A stretch of 64,000 nt of DNA from Candidatus Didemnitutus sp. (GCA_017991595.1 JAGOQJ010000003.1:248001-312000); one strand, 5' to 3'; positions 54,933-64,000 are shown, counted from the first letter of the stretch. Translations and numbers: made by a program. The notes: generated from the sequence alone by a model not told the origin.

Positions 54933-57785
54933 ATGGACGCGGCGGCGAACATCCACATCAAGGGCGCGCGGGAGCACAACCTGCGCAACCTGGAGCTGCG
55001 CATCCCGCGCGGGACTTTGACCGTCATCACCGGACCCAGCGGCTCGGGGAAGTCGTCGCTGGCCTTCGACACGCTCTACGCGGAGGGCTACCGCAAATAC
55101 ATGGAGAGCCTGTCGGCGCAGGCGCGGCAGATCCTCGAACAGTTGAAGCGGCCCGACGTCGATTTCATCCACGGTCTCTCTCCCGTTTTGGCGATTGAGC
55201 AGCGCACGGGCAGCGGCTCGCCGCGCAGCACGGTCGCGACCGTCACCGAGGTCGCGGACTACGCGCGCTTGCTCTGGACGCTCGCCGGCGAGCAACGTTG
55301 CCCGAAGGACGGCGGTCGCGTCGTTAAGCGCTCGCTCGACGACTGCATCGCGCAACTCTTCCGTGATGCCCCCGGCGAGCGCGCGGTGCTGCTGGCTCCG
55401 TGGATGCGCGCCAAGCCGTCCGTGCTGCGCGAGGAAATCCCGCACCTGCGTCAGCGCGGCTTCCAGCGCGTGCGCATCGGCGGCGAAATCCGCTCGCTCG
55501 ACGAACCACGTCTGATCCCGAACGGTGCGACGGAGATCGTCGTGGAACTCGTCGTCGACCGTCTCGTGCTAAACGCCGACCAGCGGAGCCGCGTGGCCGA
55601 CTCGCTTGAGCTCGCCTTCCGCGAGGGGCAGAGCCGCGCGATCGTGCTCGTGCAACGCACGGCCGACGCGCCGTGGCGCGAGATTTCGCTCAGCCAGAAC
55701 CTCGCCTGCGAGCACTGTGGCGACGTGTTCGAACCGCTCACGCCGCGGCATTTCTCCTTCAACCACAAGGAGGGCGCGTGCCCCGATTGCGGCGGACTCG
55801 GCCGCAAGCTGACGTTCAGTGACGACCTCGTCGTGCCCGATCCGGAGAAATCCGTCCGCGCGGGCGCGCTCAAGCCGTGGCGCATCGGCGGAAAAAATCT
55901 CATCATCAAGCACAACGCCCTGCTCAAACAGCTCGCGGAGCAGCTGCCCTTCGACCCGGAGACGCCGTGGAAGGATCTCCCCGAGGAGACCCGCCACACG
56001 CTGCTGCACGGCGCCGGGGAGCGGTTGTTCAGCTTCAAGCTCCGGCGCATGCGCGAGGCGAAGGCGATGCCCTTCGCCGGCGTGATCGACGATTTGATGA
56101 CGAGCTTCCGCGAGACCGACAGCGACGGCTTCCGCGCGCGCCTGACGACTTACATGGTCAGCGGACTGTGTCCGACCTGCCGCGGCTCGCGCCTGCATCC
56201 GCGCAGCGCCGCCGTGCAGCTCGCGGGCAAGTCCTACGCCGATTTCGTCGCGCTCGACATCACCCGCGCGCTGGAATTCGTGCGCGGCGTGGCGGCGCGG
56301 CTGGCCGATCACGAGGCGGTGCAGGAAGTCGTCGCGGGCGTGAGCCAGCGTCTGCATTTCCTGCACGAGACCGGACTCGGTTACCTCACGCTCGAGCGCG
56401 AATACAGCACGCTCAGCGGCGGTGAGGCGCAACGCGTGCGGCTCGCCACGCAGCTCGGCATGGGCTTGGTCGGTGTCATCTACGTGCTCGACGAGCCGAG
56501 CATCGGCCTGCACCCGCGCGACAACCAGAAGCTGCTCGCTACGCTGCGCGACCTGCGCGATCGAGGCAACACCGTGGTGGTGGTCGAACACGATGAGGAC
56601 ACGATGCGCCTCGCCGACCACCTCATCGAGCTCGGGCCGGGCGCCGGCCGCGAGGGCGGCGAAATTCTGTTCCAAGGCACGCCGGCCGACTGCATGCGCC
56701 TGCCCGCCTCGGCTTCGCGCACCGGACCTTATCTCGCGCGCAAGCTGCGCGTCGTGAAGGACGCCAAGACGCTCGCTCCAGACGGACGCTGGCTCACGGT
56801 GCGTGGCGCGGCGGAAAACAACTTGAGGCAGGTCGATGCGGCCTTCCCGGTCGGATTGCTCACCTGCGTGACCGGAGTGTCCGGTTCCGGGAAAAGTTCG
56901 CTCGTGAACGACATCCTCGCTGCCGCCACCGCGCGCAAGCTGAATGGCGCGAAGGTTGTTCCGGGCAAGCACCGTGCGCTCGCGGGTCTCGAGCATTTTG
57001 AAAAGACCGTGCAGGTCGACCAGGAGCCCATCGGTCGCAGCCCGCGTTCGAATCCGGCTACCTATGTGGGCCTGCTCGACCTGTTGCGCGATCTCTTCGC
57101 CCACCTGCCGCTGGCCAAGGTCCGCGGCTACAAAGCCAGCCGTTTCTCGTTCAACGTGCGCGGCGGACGCTGTGAGCGTTGCCAAGGCGACGGGCAGATC
57201 CGCCTCGATATGCAGTTCATGGCGGATGCCTTTGCGCCCTGTCCCAGCTGCGACGGCCGGCGCTTCAACCGCGAGACGCTGGAGGTGCGATTCCACGGTC
57301 GGAACATCGCCGACGTGCTCGGCCTCACCGTGCGCGAAGCGATCGAGCTGTTCCGCGCGTTCCCGCGCATCACCGAGAAGCTCGCGACCTTGGAGGCCGT
57401 CGGGCTCGGCTACCTGCAACTCGGCCAATCGGCGACGACGCTGAGCGGCGGTGAGGCGCAGCGGCTCAAACTTTCGCTCGAACTGAGCAAGCGCGAACAG
57501 GGCCGCACGCTCTACATCCTCGACGAGCCGACCACCGGTCTGCACTGGACCGACATTGTGCGCCTGCTCGACCTGCTGTTCAAACTGCGCGACGCCGGCA
57601 ACACGGTCGTGGTCATCGAGCACAATCTTGATGTGATCAACGTCGCCGACTGGCTGATCGATCTGGGCCCCGGCGGCGGGCCGGAGGGCGGCGACATCGT
57701 TTACGCCGGGCCGCGCAAGGGCATCGAGGCCGAGGCGCGTTCGCTCACCGGCATCGCACTGGCGCAGTGGCAGCGAGGCAGCTGA
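54933..57785 (+). CDS. uvrA: Excinuclease ABC subunit A
   Basis: DNA-damage recognition ATPase of nucleotide excision repair. The 950-residue protein has two ABC modules: Walker [21 protein letters not shown] at the N terminus with signature [20 protein letters not shown] and [20 protein letters not shown], then a second Walker [18 protein letters not shown] with [17 protein letters not shown] and [17 protein letters not shown]. Zinc-finger cysteines are visible as [11 protein letters not shown] with ACPDCGGLG, and [13 protein letters not shown] with [13 protein letters not shown]. Length and layout are canonical; a second uvrA-like copy elsewhere is not excluded. A GTG at 54924 would add three residues. 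Confidence 0.93.
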   Translation: MDAAANIHIKGAREHNLRNLELRIPRGTLTVITGPSGSGKSSLAFDTLYAEGYRKYMESLSAQARQILEQLKRPDVDFIHGLSPVLAIEQRTGSGSPRSTVATVTEVADYARLLWTLAGEQRCPKDGGRVVKRSLDDCIAQLFRDAPGERAVLLAPWMRAKPSVLREEIPHLRQRGFQRVRIGGEIRSLDEPRLIPNGATEIVVELVVDRLVLNADQRSRVADSLELAFREGQSRAIVLVQRTADAPWREISLSQNLACEHCGDVFEPLTPRHFSFNHKEGACPDCGGLGRKLTFSDDLVVPDPEKSVRAGALKPWRIGGKNLIIKHNALLKQLAEQLPFDPETPWKDLPEETRHTLLHGAGERLFSFKLRRMREAKAMPFAGVIDDLMTSFRETDSDGFRARLTTYMVSGLCPTCRGSRLHPRSAAVQLAGKSYADFVALDITRALEFVRGVAARLADHEAVQEVVAGVSQRLHFLHETGLGYLTLEREYSTLSGGEAQRVRLATQLGMGLVGVIYVLDEPSIGLHPRDNQKLLATLRDLRDRGNTVVVVEHDEDTMRLADHLIELGPGAGREGGEILFQGTPADCMRLPASASRTGPYLARKLRVVKDAKTLAPDGRWLTVRGAAENNLRQVDAAFPVGLLTCVTGVSGSGKSSLVNDILAAATARKLNGAKVVPGKHRALAGLEHFEKTVQVDQEPIGRSPRSNPATYVGLLDLLRDLFAHLPLAKVRGYKASRFSFNVRGGRCERCQGDGQIRLDMQFMADAFAPCPSCDGRRFNRETLEVRFHGRNIADVLGLTVREAIELFRAFPRITEKLATLEAVGLGYLQLGQSATTLSGGEAQRLKLSLELSKREQGRTLYILDEPTTGLHWTDIVRLLDLLFKLRDAGNTVVVIEHNLDVINVADWLIDLGPGGGPEGGDIVYAGPRKGIEAEARSLTGIALAQWQRGS

Positions 57786-57825
57786 ACGAGCGTTTCCCCG
57801 AGACTCTGGCTGCAGGGTGGTGAAA

Positions 57826-57843
57826 CGCAGGAAAATACCTGCG
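57826..57843. repeat. Short inverted repeat downstream of uvrA
   Basis: CGCAGG (57826-57831) and CCTGCG (57838-57843) form a perfect six-base stem with an A-rich loop, 40 bases after the uvrA stop. It could be a weak transcription end or a regulatory element for the next gene; no U-run follows. Confidence 0.35.
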
Positions 57844-57909
57844 ACTTCCGACCAGTATGGCGGGTGATGAGGGCAATCCGGCCATCAACCTCCAACTCCG
57901 CTCCGTCCC

Positions 57910-58470
57910 ATGAAGAACTCCCTCCGCCTCCTCTGCACCGCCGCCTTCGTCTCGGCGGCCATGCTCGTCTCCGCCAACGCCTCCGCCGAGCCCGGCTATG
58001 TCGACATCGGTCAATTGGCGCCGTCCGCCAAGGGCGAATTCGTCGAGATCAACCTCTCGCCCGCCTTGCTCAAGTTTGCCGCGCGCATCGCGAAGCATCA
58101 CGAGCCCGACGCCGCCGAACTTGTCGGCGACATCAAGCGCATCCGCGTCAACGTGGTCGACCTCGATGACGGCAACCGCGCCGCAACCATCGCGAAGATC
58201 GAGGATGTCCGCGCCAAGCTCGAGAGTCAGGGTTGGACGCGCATGGTCACCGTGCGCGAAGCGGAAGGCGGCGACAATGTCGCGGTCTTCGCCAAGATGC
58301 AGAGCGAAGACGCCATCGACGGGCTCGTCGTCACCGTCATCGACCGCCGCGGTCAGGCCGTCTTCGTGAACGTCGTCGGCAATATCAGCGCCGACAAGAT
58401 CGGCGCGCTGGCCGAGAAATACGACATCGAGCCGCTGCGCAAAGTGAAGATCAAGGCCACGCGCAGCTGA
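57910..58470 (+). CDS. Exported DUF4252-like protein, paralogue 1
   Basis: A 186-residue protein with a signal peptide (MKNSLRLLCTAAFVSAAMLV, cleavage near ANASAEP). The mature part reads EPGYVDIGQLAPSAKGEFVE, EINLSPALLKFAARIAKHH, IKRIRVNVVDLDDGNRAATI, WTRMVTVREAEGGDNVAVFA and GLVVTVIDRRGQAVFVNVVG, a pattern I recognise as DUF4252-like. No catalytic motif is visible. It is in the same direction as uvrA, 124 bases later, and 77 bases before a related gene. The family is frequent in Bacteroidota and Verrucomicrobiota and often sits near ECF sigma genes elsewhere; here none is adjacent. Confidence 0.78.
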   Translation: MKNSLRLLCTAAFVSAAMLVSANASAEPGYVDIGQLAPSAKGEFVEINLSPALLKFAARIAKHHEPDAAELVGDIKRIRVNVVDLDDGNRAATIAKIEDVRAKLESQGWTRMVTVREAEGGDNVAVFAKMQSEDAIDGLVVTVIDRRGQAVFVNVVGNISADKIGALAEKYDIEPLRKVKIKATRS

Positions 58471-58547
58471 GTTAGGCTCCCTTCACGCGGCGTCCTCGCA
58501 CTGGGCGCCGCGTTCCCACACCAGCTTCCCTTTTATTCCGCCCCGCC

Positions 58548-59168
58548 ATGAACTCTTCCTCGTCGCAACCTCCCGTGATCCGTCGCCGCCGCGTGTGGCC
58601 GTGGATTGTCGGTCTTCTGCTCGCTCCTTTCCTCATCGTGGCGGTCGGGGCGGCGAGTTATCTCACGCTCGATCGCGATGCCGCGCTGCTGCGCCGCCAC
58701 CTGATGGCGGCCGCCCCCGGCGCTTGGGAGACCAAGGTGCAGCTCAGCATTGGCAGCGCGACGCTCGGCACGCTGCGCACCGGGCTGTGGTTCGTGGATC
58801 ATCCTGAGATCGGCGAGGCACGGTGCGCGCTGCGCGCGGTCAAACATGCCAGCGTGGGCGTCTATGAGCGCACTTCCGAGGCGGCGCCGCTCGCGCCGGG
58901 TGAACTGCTGGCCGGAACCGATCGCGCCATGCAAAGTCGCGGTTGGTCCCGCTTGGTCGGTGTCGCGGGCACGGACGAGACGGTCATGATCTACGCGTCC
59001 GACACCCAAGCCGAGCACGAACCCGTGGAGCTGCGCATCGCGGTGCTTGATGGCCGGGAACTCGTCGTGGTCTCCACGGCCGTCGATGCCGACGCTTTGC
59101 AGGAATTCGTCGCGCGCTATGCCGGCGACAAGGTCGATGCCCGCTTGCGTCAGCTGGCGCAGCGTTGA
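58548..59168 (+). CDS. Membrane-anchored DUF4252-like protein, paralogue 2
   Basis: A 206-residue protein with an N-terminal membrane segment after a basic stretch (about 18-41, WPWIVGLLLAPFLIVAVGAA). The C-terminal half parallels the upstream protein: GWSRLVGVAGTDETVMIYAS against GWTRMVTVREAEGGDNVAVF, and VELRIAVLDGRELVVVSTAV against GLVVTVIDRRGQAVFVNVVG. This places it in the same broad family and suggests duplication with a change from secreted to anchored form. Function unknown. It is followed by dinB after 78 bases. Confidence 0.68.
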   Translation: MNSSSSQPPVIRRRRVWPWIVGLLLAPFLIVAVGAASYLTLDRDAALLRRHLMAAAPGAWETKVQLSIGSATLGTLRTGLWFVDHPEIGEARCALRAVKHASVGVYERTSEAAPLAPGELLAGTDRAMQSRGWSRLVGVAGTDETVMIYASDTQAEHEPVELRIAVLDGRELVVVSTAVDADALQEFVARYAGDKVDARLRQLAQR

Positions 59169-59246
59169 AAGCCGGCGGACTGCGAGGCACGCGGCGCGCT
59201 GCGCCGCCACTTGCCTTGCGCGCTTCGGCGGCTCATTGAAACAGGC

Positions 59247-60437
59247 ATGCCGCGCGCGTTGCCGACCATCGTCCACCTCGACGCCGATGCGTTTTTCGTG
59301 TCGTGCGAGCTGGCGTTGAAACCGGAGCTGCGCGGAACGAAGTGCGCGGTGGGCGGCCGGGAGCGCGGCATCATTTCCTCGGCCAGCTACGAAGCCCGCG
59401 CGTGCGGCGTCTATACGCCGATGGCAACGAAGCTCGCGCTGAAGGTTTGTCCCGACCTCATCCTGCTGCCACATACGTCGGGACTCTACAGCCGGGTTTC
59501 GCGCCGCATGTTCGATCTGTGCGAGACGATGACTCCGCTCGTGCAGCGCAACTCGATTGACGAAGGCTATCTCGATCTCGGGCCCTGCGGGTTTCGCACG
59601 GCGGAGGAAATCACGCAGCGCGTGCGGACGCTGCAGCAGCGCATCTGGGACGAGTTGCAAATCACCGCCTCGTTCGGTGTCGCCACGAACAAGCTCGTTG
59701 CTGCGATTGCCAGCAAGGCGTGCAAGCCGAAGGGCTTCACCGTCGTGCCACCCGGCAACGAGGCGGCCTATCTGGCGCCGTTGCCGATCGGTGTGCTGCC
59801 GGGCGTGGGCAAGAAGAGCGAGGAGCGGCTGAAGGCCGCAGGCCTGCGCCAAGTGCGCGACGTGCTGGGGCGGAGCGAGACGGAGTTGAAGGCGCTCTTT
59901 GGCAGCGGCTGGGAAGATGTGCTGCGCATGGCGCGCGGTGAGGATGACCGGCCCGTGCATACCGAGCACGACGACGCGAAATCCTACTCGCAGCAGGAGA
60001 CCTTTGCGCACGACATCGCCTCATTCGCCGAGATCGAGCGCGTGGCCAAGGGCATGGTCGACGAGCTCATGGCGACCATCCGCACCGACGGAAAATGCGT
60101 GCGCACGATGACCGTGAAGGTGCGCTATCCCGGCATGGAGGACAGCTCCTGCGGACGCTCGCTCACGGCGGCGACGGACTTGGCCGAGCCGTTCTACGGT
60201 CTCGTCGCACCGCTGCTGCGCGGGGCGTGGACGCAAAGGCGTCCGCTGCGGCTCGTGAGTGTGCGTTTTTCCAACGTGGAGGAGAAACCGGCCCAGCTGG
60301 AGATGTTCGCACAAGGCGACGAGAAGCGTCGCCGACTCGCCGCCGTGATGGATCGGCTCAACGCCGGCAAGGCCCCGGCCGTGACGCGCGGGCACCAGCT
60401 CAAGCCGGAGTCCGGCGCGGGTGGCGCGGCGCGGTGA
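59247..60437 (+). CDS. dinB: Y-family DNA polymerase (DinB/Pol IV type)
   Basis: Translesion DNA polymerase of 396 residues. The active-site acidic residues are visible: IVHLDADAFFVSCELAL (Asp12, Asp14) and RNSIDEGYLDLG (Asp105, Glu106). Also CAVGGRERGIISSASYEARA, GVATNKLVAAIASKACKP, LPIGVLPGVGKKSEERLKAA (helix-hairpin-helix) and a little-finger domain with DDAKSYSQQETFAHDI, then a C-terminal LEMFAQGDEKRRRLAAVMDR segment. The ATG at 59247 starts the conserved domain; the open frame begins earlier without homology. Near uvrA and 15 kb from the AAG glycosylase, it adds to the DNA-repair content. Confidence 0.93.
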   Translation: MPRALPTIVHLDADAFFVSCELALKPELRGTKCAVGGRERGIISSASYEARACGVYTPMATKLALKVCPDLILLPHTSGLYSRVSRRMFDLCETMTPLVQRNSIDEGYLDLGPCGFRTAEEITQRVRTLQQRIWDELQITASFGVATNKLVAAIASKACKPKGFTVVPPGNEAAYLAPLPIGVLPGVGKKSEERLKAAGLRQVRDVLGRSETELKALFGSGWEDVLRMARGEDDRPVHTEHDDAKSYSQQETFAHDIASFAEIERVAKGMVDELMATIRTDGKCVRTMTVKVRYPGMEDSSCGRSLTAATDLAEPFYGLVAPLLRGAWTQRRPLRLVSVRFSNVEEKPAQLEMFAQGDEKRRRLAAVMDRLNAGKAPAVTRGHQLKPESGAGGAAR

Positions 60438-60485
60438 AAGTTTTGTGGTAATTGGCCGCAAAGCGCGTCTAGTTCGCGGGCGACC

Positions 60486-61286
60486 ATGACTTCCCGCTCC
60501 GAGATCGACCGCCGTATCGCCGCCGCCCAACAAGCCGTGATGGCCGAGACAGCCCGACTGCACGCCGAGTTCGGCCGCGCCCGCGCCGAACTCAAATACG
60601 ACGGCACGCGCGTGACCGCGGTCGACATCGCGATCTCCGAGAGCATCCAGCGGACGATCACGGCGCAGTTTCCGGAGGATCAATTTTTCAGCGAGGAACT
60701 GGCCCTTACGGACCAGCCGATCCCGGTGACGGCGCCTTATTGCTGGGTGCTCGATCCGATCGACGGCACCAACAACTACGCCAACGGCATTCCCTACGTC
60801 TCGATCTCGCTCGCATTGCTGCACGACGGCATGCCGATCTACGGCGTCATCTACGATATGGCCCGCCGCGTGTTGATGCACGGCGGTCCGGGACGCGGCC
60901 TGTGGGACGATGGCCGCCCGGCGCGGGTGAGCGCGGAGCCGCCACACTCGAACAGCCTCATCGGCTTCCACTCGCCGGTGGAGAAGATCTACGCTGCCGA
61001 GGGCAAGCGACTCATCGAGCAGTTCAAGATCCGCGGCCTCGGCAGCAGCGCGCTGCATCTGGCCTATGCGTCGGTGGGGCATCTCGAAGGCGTCGTGGAG
61101 CACAACAACCGTATCTGGGACGTGGCCGCCGCGGCGGCGCTGATCGTCGAAGGCGGCGGCGAGTTGCACTACCTCACGCCCGCGCCGTTCCCGATGAGGG
61201 AATTCTGGCTGAAATCCCCGCGCGTCCAATACGTCGCCGGCAACGCCGCCATGTGCGCGCGCCTGCACGAGATCCTCGGACGCTGA
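60486..61286 (+). CDS. Inositol monophosphatase-family phosphatase
   Basis: A 266-residue Mg-dependent phosphatase of the inositol monophosphatase superfamily. It has DQFFSEELALTDQP (metal-binding glutamate), WVLDPIDGTNNYANGIPYVS (the DPIDGT motif) and RIWDVAAAAALIVEGGGELH (the WDxAAG-like motif). The substrate may be inositol phosphate, histidinol phosphate, fructose bisphosphate or 3'-phosphoadenosine phosphate; nothing in the neighbourhood decides. The length is usual. It lies 48 bases after dinB and about 100 before the M20 peptidase gene, all rightward. Confidence 0.9.
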   Translation: MTSRSEIDRRIAAAQQAVMAETARLHAEFGRARAELKYDGTRVTAVDIAISESIQRTITAQFPEDQFFSEELALTDQPIPVTAPYCWVLDPIDGTNNYANGIPYVSISLALLHDGMPIYGVIYDMARRVLMHGGPGRGLWDDGRPARVSAEPPHSNSLIGFHSPVEKIYAAEGKRLIEQFKIRGLGSSALHLAYASVGHLEGVVEHNNRIWDVAAAAALIVEGGGELHYLTPAPFPMREFWLKSPRVQYVAGNAAMCARLHEILGR

Positions 61287-61387
61287 GCGGGCCGCGGGCG
61301 TCGCCGGCACGCGGCGGCGTGTGCGCGCCAGGCCGGATTTTTGGTTTCTGACTAGCCGCCGTGCGCAAGTTGGGGCAAGCTGCGCGC

Positions 61388-62761
61388 ATGTTCGACCCCA
61401 TTGAGAAACTCAAAGAATACGTCAGCCACGCCAGCGTCTCCGCCGATTCGAAATTCCTCGACGGCATGCGCGGGGCGCAGAATTTCCTCACCTCGCTGCT
61501 GAAGGGCATCGGCTTCAGCGTGGAGTCCGTCCCCACGGACCTGCATCCCGTCATCGTCGCGAAGCGCATCGTCAACCAGACCTCGCCGCACGTCATCATT
61601 TACGGACACTACGACGTGCAGCCGGCCGATCCGCTCGCGCAGTGGAAGACGTCGCCGTTCGAGGCCGTGATCAAGGGCAACCGCATCTACGGTCGCGGCA
61701 CCGCCGACAACAAGGGCCCGCTGCTGGTCCACATCGCGGCCGTCGCGCAGTTGCTGGAAGAGCAGCCGGACCTGCCGCTCAACATCACCTTCGTCGTTGA
61801 GGGCGAGGAGGAGATCGGCAGCAAGAACTTCAAGCAATTCCTCAAGGCCAACAAGCACCGCCTCGACGGCGATTTCATCTTCATGTCCGACACCGGCATC
61901 CCGTCGCCCGACCAGATGGTCGTGACCGTCGGCCTGCGCGGCATGCTGGCCTTCGAGATCGAACTCACCGGCCCGAAAACCGACCTGCACTCGGGCATGA
62001 ACGGCGGCGTGCTGATGAATCCGTTGCAGGCGCTCGCCGAGTTGTGCGCCTCGTTGCACACTCCGGATGGCCGCGTGAACATCCCCGGCTTCTACGGCAA
62101 AGTCATCGAGCCCGAGGCGTGGGAGCGCGCGCAGCTGAAGAAGGCCGGCCTGAAGAAGGACGCTTACCAGAAATTCCTCGGCATCCCGAAATTCCACACG
62201 CCGCCCGGCTACACGCCGTTCGAGGCGATCCGCTTCCTGCCCACGCTGGAGTTTAACGGCTTCAGCGGCGGCTATCAGGGCGAGGGCACGAAGACCGTCA
62301 TCCCGAGCAAAGCCAGCGCCAAGGTCACCTGCCGCCTCGTGCCGAATCAGACGCCCGAGAACGTGAAGGAACTCATCTTCAAAACCATCCGGAAGCGCTG
62401 CCCGAAGGGCGTCACGCTGAAGATCACCGAGCAGCACGTCGCGACGCCTTACGTCGTGATCCCGCCCGATCGCTCGAACACCCCGAAGAACCAGTCGCCG
62501 CGTCTCGCCGCGTGCTTCCGCGCGCTCGATGCCGCGACGAAGGAAGTCTGGGGCAAGCCGGCGCTCTATCTCCGCGAAGGCGGCAGCGTGGGCCTGATCG
62601 CCGACATCAAGACCGTGCTCGGCCTCGATGCGGTGATGATGGGTCTGTTCCTGCCCGAGGATAACCTGCACGCGCCGAACGAGAGCTTCCATCTCGGCGT
62701 GATGAAGAAGGGCATCGCCACGAGCCGGCGTGTGCTCGAGCACCTCGCGCGCGGGCAGTAA
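61388..62761 (+). CDS. M20-family dipeptidase/metallopeptidase
   Basis: A 457-residue zinc-dependent M20 peptidase, dipeptidase-like. Metal-site motifs are VIIYGHYDVQPADPLAQW (His, Asp), YGRGTADNKGPLLVHIAA (bridging Asp), FVVEGEEEIGSKNFKQFL (catalytic Glu pair), FIFMSDTGIP (Asp) and FHLGVMKKGI near the end with the last histidine. The lid domain contains GPKTDLHSGMNGGVLMNPLQ. The start is the ATG at 61388 (MFDPIEKLKEY); an in-frame GTG at 61361 is less likely. Peptide substrate is unknown. The gene ends the rightward run that starts at uvrA. Confidence 0.92.
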   Translation: MFDPIEKLKEYVSHASVSADSKFLDGMRGAQNFLTSLLKGIGFSVESVPTDLHPVIVAKRIVNQTSPHVIIYGHYDVQPADPLAQWKTSPFEAVIKGNRIYGRGTADNKGPLLVHIAAVAQLLEEQPDLPLNITFVVEGEEEIGSKNFKQFLKANKHRLDGDFIFMSDTGIPSPDQMVVTVGLRGMLAFEIELTGPKTDLHSGMNGGVLMNPLQALAELCASLHTPDGRVNIPGFYGKVIEPEAWERAQLKKAGLKKDAYQKFLGIPKFHTPPGYTPFEAIRFLPTLEFNGFSGGYQGEGTKTVIPSKASAKVTCRLVPNQTPENVKELIFKTIRKRCPKGVTLKITEQHVATPYVVIPPDRSNTPKNQSPRLAACFRALDAATKEVWGKPALYLREGGSVGLIADIKTVLGLDAVMMGLFLPEDNLHAPNESFHLGVMKKGIATSRRVLEHLARGQ

Positions 62762-62900
62762 GTCGCGCAACCACAGCGACGCCCTCGTGCGCGAGAGCGC
62801 GTAGATGCCAACTCTTCCGTGGCGCCCACCCGGGCGCCGCTTTTCTATGTCCACCGTGCGCTCGTGCGCTGCCGTCGGGCGCCTGTGTGACTCCGCGTAA

Positions 62901-62925
62901 GGTAGCGGCGGTCGTCCCGACCGCC
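62901..62925. repeat. Short inverted repeat with GTAGCGGCG head
   Basis: GGCGGTCG (62907-62914) and CGACCGCC (62918-62925) form a perfect 8-bp stem with a TCC loop. Just outside lies GTAGCGGCG, the same nine bases that begin the large inverted repeat at 16174. This suggests a dispersed extragenic repeat family. Confidence 0.55.
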
Positions 62926-63033
62926 ACGAGCGAGATCGACGCCGTGGATGAAGGCGCGTTGCTACCGCTTCCGCGCACCAGTCTTCTCGCCGCGCTCATG
63001 CGTCGCGCGCGAGCCGTCTGCCGGACACAAAAA

Positions 63034-63055
63034 AGCCGCGGATCGCTCCGCGGCT
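63034..63055 (-). terminator. Rho-independent terminator after pal
   Basis: A perfect 9-bp stem AGCCGCGGA/TCCGCGGCT with TCGC loop; reading leftward it is followed by six Ts (plus-strand As at 63029-63034). It sits 24 bases beyond the pal stop. Confidence 0.88.
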
Positions 63056-63079
63056 GAAAGAGAGAATGCGTGTGCCGGC

Positions 63080-63637
63080 TTACTTCTTCAGCACGACGAA
63101 CTCGACGCGACGATCCTTCGCCCACTCGGCGTCGCCGCCGGTCTGCGTGGCTTCGGTCGAGCCCTTCGAGAGGACTTCGAGGCGCTTCGGATCGATGCCG
63201 AGCGACTCGAGGTATTTCTTCACCGCGTTGGCGCGGCGGTCGCCGAGGCCGAGATTGTATTCCGCGGTGCCGCGCCAGTCGCAACGGCCCTCGAGGAGCA
63301 TGCGCTTGTCGGCGTTTTCTTTGAGCCACTTGACGGCGGCCTCGATCTTCGGGCGCTCCTTGCTGGAAACGGCGGAGCGATCGAATTCGAAATAGACGGG
63401 CTCCATCAGGCCGCGGATGGTGAACTCGTCCTCGGTCGCGCCGGGCGGCAAGTTGCGCGCTTCGAGATCGGTGCCGGGGGCGACGTCGGGGAGCGCGACG
63501 GCGTTGGGATCGATCGTCGTGGTGCCCGGGCCCATCATGGTGGTCTGCGGGTCACGGACGGGTTTCTTGGAGCAGGCCGCGAGCAGGAGCATGGAGGCTG
63601 CGAGCGCGAGGCTGAATAGCTTCTGGAGATTCTTCAT
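63080..63637 (-). CDS. pal: Peptidoglycan-associated lipoprotein (Pal/OmpA C-terminal)
   Basis: A 185-residue outer-membrane lipoprotein that binds peptidoglycan. The signal ends in a lipobox LLLAACSKK (Cys22), then a flexible linker (about 25-70) and an OmpA-like domain with EPVYFEFDRSAVSSKERPKI, LLEGRCDWRGTAEYNLGLGD and RRANAVKKYLESLGI, ending in EWAKDRRVEFVVLKK. The Asp and Arg that bind diaminopimelate are in place. The tol genes, which usually lie beside pal, are not in this part of the window. It is divergent from nothing nearby; a LuxR-type regulator gene ends 75 bases to its right in the same direction. Confidence 0.93.
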   Translation of the reverse strand: MKNLQKLFSLALAASMLLLAACSKKPVRDPQTTMMGPGTTTIDPNAVALPDVAPGTDLEARNLPPGATEDEFTIRGLMEPVYFEFDRSAVSSKERPKIEAAVKWLKENADKRMLLEGRCDWRGTAEYNLGLGDRRANAVKKYLESLGIDPKRLEVLSKGSTEATQTGGDAEWAKDRRVEFVVLKK

Positions 63638-63712
63638 GGAGAAATTGCCTGAAAGACCGCTATATCGGCCATAGTGCCGGGACCGGGCAAGAGAAAACCC
63701 CGGCGGGTTCGC

Positions 63713-64000
63713 TCACTTCGACCAAGCTTGGGAACGATGGTCGACGAGGCCGATCTCCAAGGCGTAGCGGGTGAGGCTGGCGACGTCGTGGAGGTTGAGC
63801 TTGCGCATGAGGTTCGTGCGGTGGTTGTCCACCGTCTTGACGCTGATGCCGAGCTTCTGGGCGATTTCCTTGGTGCTGTGACTCTCGGCCACGAGCTTGA
63901 GGATCTCGCGCTCGCGGTCGGTCAGCAGGTCGGCGCCGGAGGCGGGGCTGTTGTTGGCCACGACATTCCGGAGCAGGGCGGCCACGCCGGGGCCGAAATA
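63713..64000 (-). CDS. LuxR/NarL-type response regulator, C-terminal part (runs off right edge)
   Basis: Only the last 95 codons are in the window; the gene starts beyond the right edge. The visible part contains a full LuxR-type helix-turn-helix: [20 protein letters not shown], then [20 protein letters not shown] and [20 protein letters not shown]. The end is ...[12 protein letters not shown]. The receiver domain expected upstream is not visible, so it could also be a LuxR protein without phosphorylation. It lies 75 bases upstream of pal in the same direction, so a shared control is possible but unproven. Confidence 0.88.
   Translation of the reverse strand, partial: YFGPGVAALLRNVVANNSPASGADLLTDREREILKLVAESHSTKEIAQKLGISVKTVDNHRTNLMRKLNLHDVASLTRYALEIGLVDHRSQAWSK

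Larger units (their letters stand above)
62762..63079. other. Intergenic region without a gene; holds one hairpin repeat and the pal terminator
   Basis: 318 bases between the convergent M20 peptidase and pal genes. I see no convincing gene. It holds an inverted repeat at 62907-62925 and the pal terminator at 63034-63055. The remainder is GC-rich without clear structure. Confidence 0.6.

Overview
The window reads as chromosomal DNA from a GC-rich (roughly two-thirds G+C by eye) diderm bacterium, most likely Verrucomicrobiota of the Opitutaceae type. Support: lpxK, a Pal lipoprotein and two predicted outer-membrane/periplasmic proteins show an outer membrane; menF, menD and menB show menaquinone synthesis by the classical route; a three-gene prepilin cassette with a giant third member matches the gene cassettes first described in Verrucomicrobium and Chthoniobacter. 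Assignment is from protein character only; there is no rRNA here. I see no tRNA, rRNA, CRISPR array, insertion sequence, prophage or plasmid function. Gene density and base use are uniform.

Layout. 1-7.4 kb: the start of alaS (leftward), then a rightward run of a solute-binding protein, a four-PAS hybrid histidine kinase, a small metallo-beta-lactamase-fold hydrolase, ribD and rdgB. 7.5-14.5 kb (leftward): a prepilin cassette (PilV-, PilW- and giant PilX-like) and a NarX/NarL-type two-component pair. 14.6-22.4 kb: metG, menF-menD and menB, with kup inserted in the opposite direction between menD and menB. 22.5-25.8 kb (leftward): an M29 aminopeptidase, an ECF sigma factor, two secreted proteins and a zinc-finger anti-sigma factor. 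25.9-33.3 kb (leftward): fba, a membrane coiled-coil protein, topB, an exported alpha/beta-hydrolase and a class V aminotransferase. 33.4-37.8 kb (rightward): lpxK, a second M29 aminopeptidase, an adenosine-deaminase-family enzyme and an RluD-type pseudouridine synthase. 37.9-42.2 kb (leftward): pgi, a coiled-coil membrane protein, a 49-residue lipoprotein, rsmI and a Ppx/GppA phosphatase. 42.3-45 kb: scpB, a small membrane protein, rplU-rpmA and a 3-methyladenine glycosylase. 45-54.7 kb (leftward): seven co-directional genes headed by a DUF1302 outer-membrane protein, a DUF1329 protein, a YCF48-like repeat protein and an MMPL/RND transporter, then an AI-2E-family permease, a beta-CASP nuclease and a DUF3108 protein. 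54.9-62.8 kb (rightward): uvrA, two related DUF4252-like proteins, dinB, an inositol-monophosphatase-family enzyme and an M20 peptidase. 63-64 kb (leftward): pal and the end of a LuxR-type response regulator.

Most of the window is ordinary housekeeping. The parts most worth attention are the prepilin cassette with its 1188-residue third member, the DUF1302/DUF1329/YCF48/MMPL envelope transport locus with a strong terminator inside it, the sigma/anti-sigma locus interrupted by two secreted proteins, and a set of extragenic inverted repeats that share a GTAGCGGCG head. Many start sites here lack a clear Shine-Dalgarno sequence, so several starts were chosen from homology and overlap rather than from ribosome binding sites.
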